From contig NZ_JAPIVK010000003.1 of the NCBI RefSeq assembly GCF_026183675.1, positions 68,407 through 132,406 of the forward strand: DNA of 64,000 bases, written 5' to 3'. The position numbers were made by a program, and so were the translations under genes. The notes under the pieces were generated by a model. That model was not told where the DNA came from and did not search any database. It was given only the letters and a program-made list of their open reading frames with translations. Shown in pieces: positions 45,792-54,174 of the stretch. Position 1 is the stretch's first letter. Each line of letters begins with the position of its first letter. Source of the DNA: Microbulbifer halophilus (lineage in GTDB: Bacteria > Pseudomonadota > Gammaproteobacteria > Pseudomonadales > Cellvibrionaceae).

Positions 45792-46103
45792 ATGAAATAC
45801 ATCTTCGAGATCCGCGTCAAAGAGGGCCACACCGCCGAGGAATACGCGGATGCCTGGGTACGCGCCTCCGAACTGATCCAGCGCGCTCCCGGTGCCCGCG
45901 GTACCGAGCTGCACCGCAAGATCGGCGACCCGAATACCCTCATCGCCATTGCCCACTGGGACAGCAAGGCCGAGCGCGACGCCATGGAGGCGAGCCACAG
46001 CCCGCAGATCGACGAGATTATCCGCAGCGCCGCCAATTTTGTGGAGGTGCGGCCCATCGGCGAGTTCGAGGAGCCCGAGTGGGTGGTCAGGCACCCCGAG
46101 TGA
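45792..46103 (+). CDS. ABM-type monooxygenase-fold protein
   Basis: A 103-residue ferredoxin-like-fold protein of the antibiotic-biosynthesis-monooxygenase superfamily: YIFEIRVKEGHTAEEYADAW, GARGTELHRKIGDPNTLIAIAHWDSKAERDAM. Such small dimeric proteins include heme- and quinol-oxidising enzymes, but many are of unknown role. The ATG at 45792 with GGGAGAAA upstream is preferred over in-frame codons further 5'. It stands alone after the phoU repeat spacer. The biochemical function is unassigned. Confidence 0.75.
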   Translation: MKYIFEIRVKEGHTAEEYADAWVRASELIQRAPGARGTELHRKIGDPNTLIAIAHWDSKAERDAMEASHSPQIDEIIRSAANFVEVRPIGEFEEPEWVVRHPE

Positions 46104-46266
46104 TCAAGTCATTTTTTACTACAAATAAAGACTAAACAAATTACTTCCACTGACTCCCCGCCTCATTTCCCTAACCCACGGCACCTGAATAAAAGCTGAA
46201 CCTGTTTCATCGGAAATCAAAAAAATTCCGGCTTTGCCAAATATCCCACATTTCCTTTATTGATTG

Positions 46267-46294
46267 TTGTCGTCGGCAAAACTTTTGTTAGAAT
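46267..46294 (+). promoter_or_regulatory. Candidate promoter of the beta-barrel gene
   Basis: TTGTCG (46267-46272) and TAGAAT (46289-46294) are spaced 16 bases apart in the AT-rich 46104-46338 leader and lie about 45 bases before the start at 46339. The leader is unusually AT-rich for this genome. No other site is seen there. Confidence 0.4.
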
Positions 46295-46338
46295 CCGCGG
46301 CCCAATTGGAACCCAGTGTTATGAAAAAGGAAATTGCG

Positions 46339-47151
46339 ATGAAATTCAGATTTGCCGCTCTGCCGTTGATGATGTTGGCCGCAACCGCGTCGGCGGAAAG
46401 CTACAACTCCATCACCACCGGCGGTTATACCAATACCGAATCCGGGAATGCCGATGCGGACACCTTCCGCTTTGGCAGCACCTACTACTTCGCGCCGCTC
46501 GAAACCCGCGGGCCGCTGAAAGAGTTTGACTATATCATCAGGACCACCAATCTCTACGGTGATTATTCCTACACCGATTTTGATGGTGGCGATGCCGATG
46601 ACCTGACCCTCGGCGGTGAGTACTTCGCAGCCAATGGCTTCATGGGCGGTGTCGAAGTGAATGAGGGCGATCTCGAAGACACCACCGAGCTGACGGCCGG
46701 TTACCTGTTCAATCCGGATCTGCTGGTAAGTATCAGCCGTGTCGACCCGGACGAAGGCGATGCGCAGAATTACGTCAACGCGCGCTACAACCACCGCTTG
46801 GGTGGCACCGACTATATCGGTTTCAATTTCGAGACCGATGACGACTTCGACAGCCAGAGCCTGTCTTCCAAGTGGTTTACGAAGCTGGGCGGCCAGACCT
46901 GGCTGGCGGTTGATGGCGGTTTCACCAATCATGACGAGATCGACAACGACTGGAATATCGGCGCCGAGTACTACTTCAGCAAGGCGACTTCCGTGAGCGC
47001 CGGTTACGAGGACTCGGGTCTCATGGGTGACATTTACGATTTGGGTGTCTCCCACTTCTTCAACCGCAACGTCGCGGGCAGCCTGGCCTACGTCACTCGT
47101 GATGATGTCGACGTGGACGAGTTCCAGCTGGGTGTGACTGTTCAGCTGTAA
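46339..47151 (+). CDS. Putative outer-membrane beta-barrel (porin-like) protein
   Basis: A 270-residue protein with a signal peptide (MKFRFAALPLMMLAATASAE). The mature part consists of alternating amphipathic strands (LTLGGEYFAANGFMGGVEVNEGD, NVAGSLAYVTRDDVDVDEFQLGVTVQL) and is rich in Asp/Gly/Tyr, as in porin-like barrels of marine bacteria. The last residue follows an aromatic-poor strand (VTVQL), not the classic terminal Phe. Upstream in-frame ATGs at 46264 and 46321 are possible; 46339 has AAGGA seven bases ahead and begins a clean signal peptide. A strong bidirectional terminator follows. Substrate unknown. Confidence 0.75.
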   Translation: MKFRFAALPLMMLAATASAESYNSITTGGYTNTESGNADADTFRFGSTYYFAPLETRGPLKEFDYIIRTTNLYGDYSYTDFDGGDADDLTLGGEYFAANGFMGGVEVNEGDLEDTTELTAGYLFNPDLLVSISRVDPDEGDAQNYVNARYNHRLGGTDYIGFNFETDDDFDSQSLSSKWFTKLGGQTWLAVDGGFTNHDEIDNDWNIGAEYYFSKATSVSAGYEDSGLMGDIYDLGVSHFFNRNVAGSLAYVTRDDVDVDEFQLGVTVQL

Positions 47152-47171
47152 ACGGCTGCTTTTCAGCCAAT

Positions 47172-47201
47172 AAAAAAGGGCCGCAATTGCGGCCCTTTTT
47201 T
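47172..47201. terminator. Bidirectional rho-independent terminator
   Basis: A perfect 30-base palindrome: AAAAAAGGGCCGCAA followed by its reverse complement ending in TTTTTT. It serves the porin-like gene on the plus strand and the converging M48 protease gene on the minus strand. Confidence 0.92.
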
Positions 47202-47215
47202 GTCCGTGAGATTTT

Positions 47216-48496
47216 TTATCCCTGGCCGTCCAGCGCTTGCATCCGCGCCTGCGCCCGGCTGCCGATCTCGCCGCCGGCCCGCGCTGCGGTCTGGTAGTGG
47301 CTGTAGGCGTTCCTGACATTGCCCTGCTGTTCGTAGACCTGCCCCAGGTAGTAGTGGGCGTAGGGCGTCTCCAGATAGCCCAGTGAGCGGTTCAGGTCGC
47401 GCTCCGCGGCGGTGTAGTTCTCCAGCTGGGCGCTGGTCATGCCGCGCTTGAGCCAGTGGGAAAACAGCTCCGGGTTCTTTTGAACGGCGCGGTCGTAGGC
47501 TCGGTGGGCGCCCTGGTACTGCTTCTTCTGTGCTAGCAGATCCCCCTCCAGCGCGTAGAAGGTCGCTTCTTTGGGCTGCTGTTTCTGGGCCCGGCGCACC
47601 AGGGTCAGGGCGCGGTCGTACTGTTTGTCGCCGGCGGCCGCCATGGCCTCGTCGTAGCTCTTGTAGGCGTCCGCATCGCGCTTGAGCTGGGCGATGGCCC
47701 GCTGGTAGGCGGCGCGGTTGGTGGCGCCGCCCTTGGGCAGCTTTCTGGCGTGTTCGATATTCGCGTCGACCCGTGCCTGGGACGGCGGGTGGCTGGCAAA
47801 CAGCGCCTGCAGGCCGCCGGACTGGCGCCCTTTCGACAGCTCCACGAATTTCTCCTGCAACCGCACCGCGCCCTGCGGATCGTAGCCGGCGGCGGCCATG
47901 TATTGCATGCCGTATTCGTCGGATTCCAGCTCGTTGTCGCGGCCGTAGCGGGCGATATAGGCGCTGCCGCCCAACTGGCCGCCGAGGGCCACCAGATCGC
48001 CGTAGTCGGTGTTCTTGGTGGTGGCGCCCAGCACTGCCAGGCCCGCGCCCAGTACCTGCTGCTGGGACATGGCGGCGGCGGAGTGGCGCGCGGCGGCGTG
48101 GACGATCTCGTGGGCGAGCACCGCGGCCAGTTCCGATTCGTCTTCGAGGATGGTCAACAGGCCGCGGTTGACCGCGATCTTGCCGCCCGGCAGCGCCCAG
48201 GCGTTGGGCGTGGAGTTGTTCAGCACTGCGAACTCGTAGGGCAGCTGCGGCTGGTCCGACTCCCGCGCCAGCTTCTGGCCCACGCGGCTGACGTAGTCCT
48301 GCAGCGACGGGTCGACGATATATTTGCCGCCCTGCTGTTGCTGGTTGACGGGGTACTGCTCCTCTCCCAGCGACAGCTCCTGGCCCTGGGACATCAGCGA
48401 CAGCTCCTTCTTGCCGGTCACCGGGTTGACCGCACAGCCGGCCAGCAGTGAAACGGCCGCGGCGGCCGCGGTTATCTTGAGTGTGCGCGAGATCAT
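47216..48496 (-). CDS. M48-family periplasmic metalloprotease lipoprotein with TPR region (BepA-like)
   Basis: A 426-residue lipoprotein (lipobox LLAGC, Cys21) with an M48 peptidase domain. The zinc motif HEIVH is at residues 129-133, with the third ligand Glu in ELESDEYGMQYM. The C-terminal half (about residues 275-420) has tetratricopeptide-like helices. The layout matches BepA/YfgC, which quality-controls LptD and BamA assembly at the outer membrane. RMSQ-type segments such as NAWALPGGKIAVNRGLL match M48. It is transcribed alone between the terminator and the divergent DUF4265 gene. Confidence 0.88.
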   Translation of the reverse strand: MISRTLKITAAAAAVSLLAGCAVNPVTGKKELSLMSQGQELSLGEEQYPVNQQQQGGKYIVDPSLQDYVSRVGQKLARESDQPQLPYEFAVLNNSTPNAWALPGGKIAVNRGLLTILEDESELAAVLAHEIVHAAARHSAAAMSQQQVLGAGLAVLGATTKNTDYGDLVALGGQLGGSAYIARYGRDNELESDEYGMQYMAAAGYDPQGAVRLQEKFVELSKGRQSGGLQALFASHPPSQARVDANIEHARKLPKGGATNRAAYQRAIAQLKRDADAYKSYDEAMAAAGDKQYDRALTLVRRAQKQQPKEATFYALEGDLLAQKKQYQGAHRAYDRAVQKNPELFSHWLKRGMTSAQLENYTAAERDLNRSLGYLETPYAHYYLGQVYEQQGNVRNAYSHYQTAARAGGEIGSRAQARMQALDGQG

Positions 48497-48559
48497 CGCC
48501 TCCTCCCTGTATAATATCTGGTTTATGACCCTATTTTACACAGTCCCGGGAGCGAGGTT

Positions 48560-49039
48560 ATGACGGCACTGCAGGTTATCGAATTATTCGCCGGTATCGA
48601 TCCGGATGGGCAGCCGGTGGTGGAGCGGTTGCAGGTGCGGGTGAACGAGGACGACAGCTGCCAGCTGGTGCGCTCGCCGGTGTTTATCAAGGGCATCGCC
48701 AGCGGCGATACCATCAAGGTGGACAAGGACAGTCAGCAGTTCGAGCTGGTCAAGCGCTCGGGCAACCTGGCGGTGCGGGTGCTGTGTCGCGGCGACAGCG
48801 CCGCCCTCTCGGACAAGCTGACGCCGGAACTGGAGAAGCTCGGCGGCGAGCTGGATACGGAGAACCCGCGCGTGCTGGTCTATTCCATTCACGTAAGCTG
48901 CGGGTTTGCCAATATCGAAGAGATCCTGAACGGCGCCTGCGACGGCGCCAACAGCATCTGGAACTACGGTAATGTATACGACCCGGAGGACGGCCAGACA
49001 CCGCTGAACTGGTGGGTGGATATCCTCAAGCCGGAGTAG
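48560..49039 (+). CDS. DUF4265-like protein
   Basis: A 159-residue soluble protein. The segment ERLQVRVNEDDSCQLVRSPVFIKGIASGDTIKVD is typical of DUF4265 proteins, and the second half contains LVYSIHVSCGFANIEEILNGA, giving a two-part fold. No catalytic motif is evident. The function of the family is unknown. It is divergent from the M48 protease gene, with 63 bases between, and precedes yaaA by 79 bases on the same strand. Confidence 0.75.
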   Translation: MTALQVIELFAGIDPDGQPVVERLQVRVNEDDSCQLVRSPVFIKGIASGDTIKVDKDSQQFELVKRSGNLAVRVLCRGDSAALSDKLTPELEKLGGELDTENPRVLVYSIHVSCGFANIEEILNGACDGANSIWNYGNVYDPEDGQTPLNWWVDILKPE

Positions 49040-49118
49040 GCCCGGCGCAGGCAAAGCCTCCTGCCCCAAAGCGGGTGCCACTTCAGACGCGAATATTCAT
49101 TGTTATACAGGGAATCCG

Positions 49119-49895
49119 ATGTTAATTGTTATCTCCCCGGCCAAGACCCTCGACTACGAAAGCGAGATCCCCGCGCTGGAGTCCACCCAGCCGGAATTCC
49201 TCAAGGAGTCCGCGGCGCTGATAAAGGAATTGCGCGAGCTGGGCCCGCAGGATATCTCCAGCCTGATGAAGATCTCCGACAAGCTGGGCTCGCTGAACTA
49301 CGACCGTTTTCAGAGCTGGAAGCGCCCCTTCACTGACAAAAACGCCCGCCCGGCCGCACTGGCGTTCAAGGGCGACGTCTACAGCGGGCTGGAAGCGGAG
49401 ACCATGGGTGTGCGCGACTTCAACTATGCGCAGAAGCACCTGCGCATGCTCTCCGGCCTCTACGGCCTGCTGCGGCCGCTCGACCTGATGCAACCCTACC
49501 GGCTGGAAATGGGGATCAGGTTCGAAAACGCCCGCGGCAAGAACCTGTACGAATTCTGGGGCGACAAGATCACCCGGGCCCTGGACGAACAGCTCGGGAA
49601 GCTGAAGAACCGGGAGCTGGTCAATCTCGCCTCCAACGAATACTTCAAGGCGGTGCAGCCGAAAGTGCTGGACGCGGACATCATCACGCCGCATTTCAAG
49701 GACTGGAAAAACGGCCAGTACAAGATGATCAGCTTCTTCGCCAAGAAGGCGCGCGGGCAGATGAGCCGCTGGGCCATCGACAACCGCGTGAAAAAGGCCG
49801 CGGAGCTGAAAGATTTCGATGTGGCCGGCTACGCGTACAACGCGGAGCTGTCGAAAGGCAACGACTGGGTCTTCACCCGCGACGAGGCACAATGA
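49119..49895 (+). CDS. yaaA: Peroxide stress protein YaaA
   Basis: A 258-residue protein of the YaaA/DUF328 family, matching E. coli YaaA in length and motifs: ISPAKTLDYES, LMKISDKLGSLNYDRF, ALAFKGDVYSGL, LRMLSGLYGLLRPLDLMQPYRLEMG, NLYEFWGDKIT, NLASNEYFKAV and ISFFAKKARGQMSRW. YaaA limits intracellular free iron during hydrogen peroxide stress and in E. coli is in the OxyR regulon; an oxyR gene lies 11 kb away in this window. It overlaps the next gene by four bases (ATGA). Confidence 0.95.
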   Translation: MLIVISPAKTLDYESEIPALESTQPEFLKESAALIKELRELGPQDISSLMKISDKLGSLNYDRFQSWKRPFTDKNARPAALAFKGDVYSGLEAETMGVRDFNYAQKHLRMLSGLYGLLRPLDLMQPYRLEMGIRFENARGKNLYEFWGDKITRALDEQLGKLKNRELVNLASNEYFKAVQPKVLDADIITPHFKDWKNGQYKMISFFAKKARGQMSRWAIDNRVKKAAELKDFDVAGYAYNAELSKGNDWVFTRDEAQ

Positions 49896-50506
49896 GCGAA
49901 GGACAACTGCCGGACGCCCCGGCCTGCGCGCGCAACCGCGACCCGATCCTCGAGCAATTGCAGCGGCTGCTGGCGGATCGACGCCGGGTTCTGGAGATCG
50001 GCAGTGGCACCGGCCAGCACGCCGTCTATTTCGCGCCGCGGCTGCCGCACCTGGTCTGGCAGACCTCGGAGCGTGTGGACAACCTGTCGGGTATCCGCGC
50101 CTGGCTGGCGGAAAGGCCCGCCGCCAACCTGCCGGCGCCGCTGCACCTGGACGTCGACGGCGACTGGCCGGCCGCGGATGTCGACGCGGTATTTACTGCC
50201 AATACCCTGCACATCATGTCCGCCGACTCGGTGCGCACCCTCTTTCGCAAGCTGGTATCGCTATTGCAGCCCGGGGGGCTGCTGATAGTCTATGGCCCGG
50301 TAAAGATCGCCGGGGAATTCATTGGCCCCAGCAACGGCGACTTCGACCACTGGCTCAGGGCGCGGGATCCGCTCAGCGGCATCCGCGACCTGGAGTGGCT
50401 GGACCAGCTGGCGCGTGACGCGGGACTGGTGCGCGAGGAATTACACGACCTGCCGGCCAACAACCAGTTGCTGGTTTACAGACAGAACAATGGAGGGGAA
50501 TCCTGA
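49892..50506 (+). CDS. DUF938 SAM-dependent methyltransferase-like protein
   Basis: A 204-residue protein of the DUF938 family. An N-terminal ACARNRDPILEQLQRLL leads to the SAM-binding loop VLEIGSGTGQHAVYFAPRLP (about residues 34-53), then FTANTLHIMS and the typical LLIVYGPVKIAGEFIGPSNGDFDHWL. The substrate is unknown. It is coupled to yaaA by a four-base overlap and to the following small gene by TGATG, so the three are one operon. Confidence 0.88.
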   Translation: MSEGQLPDAPACARNRDPILEQLQRLLADRRRVLEIGSGTGQHAVYFAPRLPHLVWQTSERVDNLSGIRAWLAERPAANLPAPLHLDVDGDWPAADVDAVFTANTLHIMSADSVRTLFRKLVSLLQPGGLLIVYGPVKIAGEFIGPSNGDFDHWLRARDPLSGIRDLEWLDQLARDAGLVREELHDLPANNQLLVYRQNNGGES

Positions 50507-50865
50507 TGCCCGAGTGGTTTGAGATGAGCGTGGTCATCGCCTTTGCGATCGCAGCGGTATTTTTCTTTGCCAAGTACCGCGAGACGGCCAATACCCTGCA
50601 CGAGAGCGAGCGCATGAAAAAGCGCCTCTCCGACGACCTGAACCGCTACCGCGACGTACCGCGCCTGCGGGCATTGCGCGATGCCATGGTCAGCGCCGAC
50701 GGCCTGCCGCTGGACGACGACGGTCGCGAGCACCTGCTGCTGCGCGACGGCGAGCTGCAATTGCACCATATTTCGATGCGCCGCCAGTGCAATACGGTGA
50801 GCGAGGGAGATACGGTGACTTATACGAAGAATGGCGAAGAGGTGAAGCTCGAGGAGCTGGAGTAA
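50506..50865 (+). CDS. Small membrane-anchored protein of unknown function
   Basis: A 119-residue protein with one N-terminal helix (about residues 7-22, MSVVIAFAIAAVFFFA) and a soluble, charged part with two short regions: a coiled-coil-like ESERMKKRLSDDLNRYRDV and a beta-like LLLRDGELQLHHISMRR. No known family is recognised. Its start overlaps the stop of the DUF938 gene, so it is a genuine member of the yaaA operon. It ends near a 14-bp hairpin. Confidence 0.65.
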   Translation: MPEWFEMSVVIAFAIAAVFFFAKYRETANTLHESERMKKRLSDDLNRYRDVPRLRALRDAMVSADGLPLDDDGREHLLLRDGELQLHHISMRRQCNTVSEGDTVTYTKNGEEVKLEELE

Positions 50866-50877
50866 CTTCGCCTGCGG

Positions 50878-50927
50878 CCGCGAAGTCCAACAGTGTGGCC
50901 CGGTGCCCTGTCCGTTGGACTTCGCGG
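50878..50927. repeat. 14-bp perfect inverted repeat in the yaaA-operon/phoR spacer
   Basis: CCGCGAAGTCCAAC (50878-50891) pairs perfectly with GTTGGACTTCGCGG (50914-50927) around a 22-base loop. The converging spacer 50866-51057 also holds a run ACAGGGACGTATTTACGG (near 50936) that looks like a genome-specific intergenic repeat. It may end both converging transcripts, but there is no T-tract. Confidence 0.6.
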
Positions 50928-51057
50928 ACAAGTCTACAGGGACGTATTTACGGTGGGGGCGCCTAGCCGTGTCCCACAAGGTGGTCCCGGTAGCAGGGCC
51001 GCCACTGAGTCATCTTACCGGCCCGACACCCGAGGTGGCCCACTCACCGGGCAGCGA

Positions 51058-52359
51058 TCAGGCCGCGGTCTCGGAAACCAGCTTCTGCGGCGGGAAATGC
51101 AGGGTAAAGGTGCTGCCGTGACCGGGCACACTTTCCACACTCATTTCCGCGCTGTGGCGCAGCAGCACGTGTTTGACGATTGCCAGCCCCAGGCCGGTGC
51201 CGCCGCTCTCGCGGGAGCGGCCGGCGTCCACGCGATAGAAGCGCTCGGTCAGGCGCGGGATATGGATCGGGTCCACGCCGATACCGCTGTCGGTTACCGA
51301 GAAATGGCCGCCGCGCTGGTCGACCCACCAGCGCAACTGAATGGGCCCGCCGGACGGACTGTACTTGACCGCGTTCATTGCCAGGTTGGCGAAAGCGCTG
51401 TGCAGTTCCGTGCCGTCGCCGATCAGGAGGGTGTCCCGCTCGCAGTCGACGCCGATTTCGTGGCGGCCGTCACTGAAGCTGCGCGCCTCTCGCGCGATGC
51501 GCTCCATCAGCTCTCCCACTGCAATCTTCTCGCCGCCGCTGTCGCGCTCTGAGGTCTCCAGCCTTGAGAGCAACAGCAGGTCGTTCACCAGTGTGGTCAT
51601 GCGCTCGGTCTGCTCGCCCATCTGCGCCAGCGGCTTCTGCCAGCCGTTCGGGGCCATGCCGCTGCCCTCGAGGGTTTCCAGGTAGCCGGCGATCACAGTC
51701 AGCGGTGTGCGCAGCTCGTGGGAGACGTTGGCGACGAAATCGCGGCGCATCTGTTCGAGATTGTGCAGGCGGGTGATGTCGCGCACGATCACCAGCGCCT
51801 CGTCGCGGCCAAAGTGGGTGACTTCCAGTTGCAGGATACGGGCCTCGTTGCCCGGCGCCGACAGGGTCAGTGGTTCCCGCGGGCCCCGGCCGTCGCTGTG
51901 CATATAGTGCACGAAGCCGGGATCGCGCACGAAGTTGACCAGCGGCTGGCCGGCGTCGCTCGGCTGCAGCGCCAGCAGTTCACCGGCGGCGGGGTTCCAC
52001 CAGGCCAGGTTGCCATCGTCCTCGAGCGCCACAATGCCCTCGCGCAGCGCGCTGGTACTGTCCTGCACTCGGCGCAGCATCGCGTGCAGTTTCTGTTTCT
52101 CGCGCCTGTGGCGGCGCTGCATGCGGTAGAAATCGTCGGCGATATCGCCCCAGACGCCGAAGTTGGTCGGCGCCGGGCCGCGGCGACCGTTGACCAGCCA
52201 GCGGTCGAAGCGGCTCTGCTGCCAGAAGATCCAGATCAGGTAGACGGCCAGGCCGAGGGTCAGCGCCAGCAGCCAGCGATTGCTGGCAAAGCCGAAGATG
52301 GTGCAGCCGAGGGCGATGACTACAAAGCGGGAAAATTCGCCGATACTGCGGTCCAGCAT
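51058..52359 (-). CDS. phoR: Phosphate-regulon sensor histidine kinase
   Basis: A 433-residue membrane kinase. Two N-terminal helices (about residues 12-27 and 29-47) are followed by a PAS-type region (REGIVALEDDGNLAWWNPAAGELL), the dimerisation/phosphoacceptor segment FVANVSHELRTPLTVIAGYLETLEG with His214, and an ATP-binding domain (NLAMNAVKYSPSGG, DSGIGVDPIHIPRLTERFYRVD, GGTGLGLAIVKHVLLRH). The PhoR layout lacks a large periplasmic sensor, as expected when sensing goes through Pst/PhoU. It is downstream of phoB on the minus strand with a 136-base gap. It pairs with pst-phoU in the same window. Confidence 0.94.
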   Translation of the reverse strand: MLDRSIGEFSRFVVIALGCTIFGFASNRWLLALTLGLAVYLIWIFWQQSRFDRWLVNGRRGPAPTNFGVWGDIADDFYRMQRRHRREKQKLHAMLRRVQDSTSALREGIVALEDDGNLAWWNPAAGELLALQPSDAGQPLVNFVRDPGFVHYMHSDGRGPREPLTLSAPGNEARILQLEVTHFGRDEALVIVRDITRLHNLEQMRRDFVANVSHELRTPLTVIAGYLETLEGSGMAPNGWQKPLAQMGEQTERMTTLVNDLLLLSRLETSERDSGGEKIAVGELMERIAREARSFSDGRHEIGVDCERDTLLIGDGTELHSAFANLAMNAVKYSPSGGPIQLRWWVDQRGGHFSVTDSGIGVDPIHIPRLTERFYRVDAGRSRESGGTGLGLAIVKHVLLRHSAEMSVESVPGHGSTFTLHFPPQKLVSETAA

Positions 52360-52495
52360 AATCCTGCCGTTTTAAGCGGGTTGGCGGGGGCGCGACACCC
52401 CCGGAATTGGTCCGGATGGATTCTATCACCCTCAGGTTTCGGAGTCCGACGTACCCTATCCCGGCTCCCGAATTCGAACCGGGAAACCTGTCGAG

Positions 52496-53200
52496 TTACA
52501 CCCGCTCCGCAGTCTGCACCGAAAAGCGGTAACCGGTGCCGCGTACCGTCTGGATAAAGCGATCGTGGCCGTCTACGGCCAGCGCCTTGCGCAGGCGGCG
52601 GATATGCACGTCCACGGTGCGCTCCTCCACATAGACGTTGCCGCCCCAGACGTGGTCCAGCAGTTGGGTGCGTGTGTAGGCGCGCTCCTGGTGGGAGAGG
52701 AAGAAGGTCAGCAGGCGGAATTCGGTGGGCCCCATCTCCACCGACTGGCCATGGATGGTGACCCGGTGGCCGATCGGGTCCAGCACCAGCTCGCCGGCGG
52801 TCAGCGGTTCTTCCGGTACGGACGGGCCGGCGCGGCGCAGTACCGCTTTCAGGCGCGCCACCAGTTCCCGCGGTGAGAAGGGTTTGGTGATGTAATCGTC
52901 GGCGCCGGTTTCGAGGCCCTTGATCTTGTGGTCTTCCTCGCCCTTGGCGGTGAGCATGATGATCGGCAGTGTCGAGGTGAGCTCGTCCCGCTTCAGGCGT
53001 CGCGCCAGTTCGATGCCGGAGACATCCGGCAGCATCCAGTCGAGCAGGATCAGGTCCGGCTGCTCGTCGATGACCATCGAGTGGGCTTCCTGCGCGTTCT
53101 CCGCTTCGATACAGCGGTAGTCGGCCATTTCCAGCGCCACCCGCAGCATATCGCGTACCGGCGCCTCGTCGTCGACTATCAGGATCGTGTTGTTTGTCAT
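52496..53200 (-). CDS. phoB: Phosphate-regulon response regulator
   Basis: A 234-residue OmpR/PhoB-type regulator. The receiver has the acidic pair at residues 10-11, phosphoacceptor Asp54 in LLDWMLP, and Lys in LTAKGEE. The C-terminal winged helix contains LTAGELVLDPIGHRVTIHG, MGPTEFRLLTFFLSHQERAYTRTQLLDHVWG, VEERTVDVHIRRLRKAL and TVRGTGYRFS, the PhoB-specific set. It activates phosphate-starvation genes, including the pst operon at 40053. A near-consensus Pho box lies 50 bases upstream, showing autoregulation. phoR follows on the same strand. Confidence 0.96.
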   Translation of the reverse strand: MTNNTILIVDDEAPVRDMLRVALEMADYRCIEAENAQEAHSMVIDEQPDLILLDWMLPDVSGIELARRLKRDELTSTLPIIMLTAKGEEDHKIKGLETGADDYITKPFSPRELVARLKAVLRRAGPSVPEEPLTAGELVLDPIGHRVTIHGQSVEMGPTEFRLLTFFLSHQERAYTRTQLLDHVWGGNVYVEERTVDVHIRRLRKALAVDGHDRFIQTVRGTGYRFSVQTAERV

Positions 53201-53223
53201 CTGCCTGCCATACCCTGCTTATC

Positions 53224-53267
53224 CAATGTCGCCATTTAACGACATTGACGTGACAAATATATGACAG
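53224..53267 (-). promoter_or_regulatory. Pho box and inverted repeat upstream of phoB
   Basis: On the minus strand 53267-53250 reads CTGTCATATATTTGTCAC, almost the Pho-box consensus with 11-base periodicity. Directly downstream is an inverted repeat, CAATGTCG-N8-CGACATTG (53224-53247 on the plus strand), near where the -10 would be. The first part gives PhoB autoactivation. The second may bind another regulator or be incidental. Confidence 0.82.
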
Positions 53268-53292
53268 TTTCGGGCCTGTCCCCAGACAAGAG

Positions 53293-54174
53293 TTACCCCG
53301 GCAGGTAGTGGAAAAAAATTCCCGCGAACAGCGAGGCGCCGACCCAGTTGTTATTCAGGAAGGCCTTGAAGCAGGCGTCCCGTTGCCGGTCGCGCGCCAG
53401 CCACTGCTGGTAGGCAAAGAGCCCCGCGGCCCCGGCCAGCCCCAGGTAATAGATTCCGCCCAGCTCGAAGCGCTGCCCGACCAGCAGCAGCGCAAACAGC
53501 GTCATCAGTTGCAGCATGCCGATCATGGCCCGGTCCATATCGCCGAACAGCACTGCCGTGGATTTGACGCCGATCTTGAGGTCGTCGTCCCGGTCCACCA
53601 TGGCGTAGAAGGTGTCGTAGCAGACGGTCCACAGCAGGTTGGCGGTGTACAGAAGCCAGGCCAGCGCCGGCACCTCGCCGGTGACAGCGGCAAAGGCCAT
53701 CGGGATGGCCATGCTGAAAGCCGCCCCCAGCACCACCTGCGGCAGGTTGGTGTGGCGCTTGGCGAACGGATAGCAGAAGGCCAGTGCCAGTGCCGGCAGA
53801 GACATCAGCACGGTGAACCGGTTGGTGGTCAGCACCAGCACCAGGGAGGCCAGGCTCAGGCCGATAAACAGCAGCACCGCGCCCCGCGGCGTGGCGCGGC
53901 CGGTGGCCAGCGGTCGCGTGGCGGTGCGCTTGACGTGGCCGTCGATGCGCCGGTCGGCGAAATCGTTGATGGCGCAGCCGGCCGCGCGCATCAGTATCAC
54001 GCCCAGGGTGAACACCGCAAACAGGTGCAGGCCCGGCCAGCCGCCGGCGGCCAGCCACAGCGCCCACCAGGTGGGCCACAGGAGCAGCAGGGAGCCGATG
54101 GGCCTGTCCAGGCGCGCCAGTTGCCAGTAGGGCAGTGCGGCGGGCCAGCGCTGGTCGAGTTGTCGGCTGATCAC
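53293..54174 (-). CDS. ubiA: 4-hydroxybenzoate polyprenyltransferase
   Basis: A 293-residue membrane enzyme that prenylates 4-hydroxybenzoate in ubiquinone synthesis. Eight to nine helices and both Asp-rich motifs are visible: the first in [30 protein letters not shown] and the second in [27 protein letters not shown]. The length is that of E. coli UbiA (290). The gene overlaps the upstream ubiC by four bases, so the first two steps of ubiquinone synthesis are coupled. It precedes the phoB regulatory region, transcribed in the same direction. Confidence 0.96.
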   Translation of the reverse strand: MISRQLDQRWPAALPYWQLARLDRPIGSLLLLWPTWWALWLAAGGWPGLHLFAVFTLGVILMRAAGCAINDFADRRIDGHVKRTATRPLATGRATPRGAVLLFIGLSLASLVLVLTTNRFTVLMSLPALALAFCYPFAKRHTNLPQVVLGAAFSMAIPMAFAAVTGEVPALAWLLYTANLLWTVCYDTFYAMVDRDDDLKIGVKSTAVLFGDMDRAMIGMLQLMTLFALLLVGQRFELGGIYYLGLAGAAGLFAYQQWLARDRQRDACFKAFLNNNWVGASLFAGIFFHYLPG

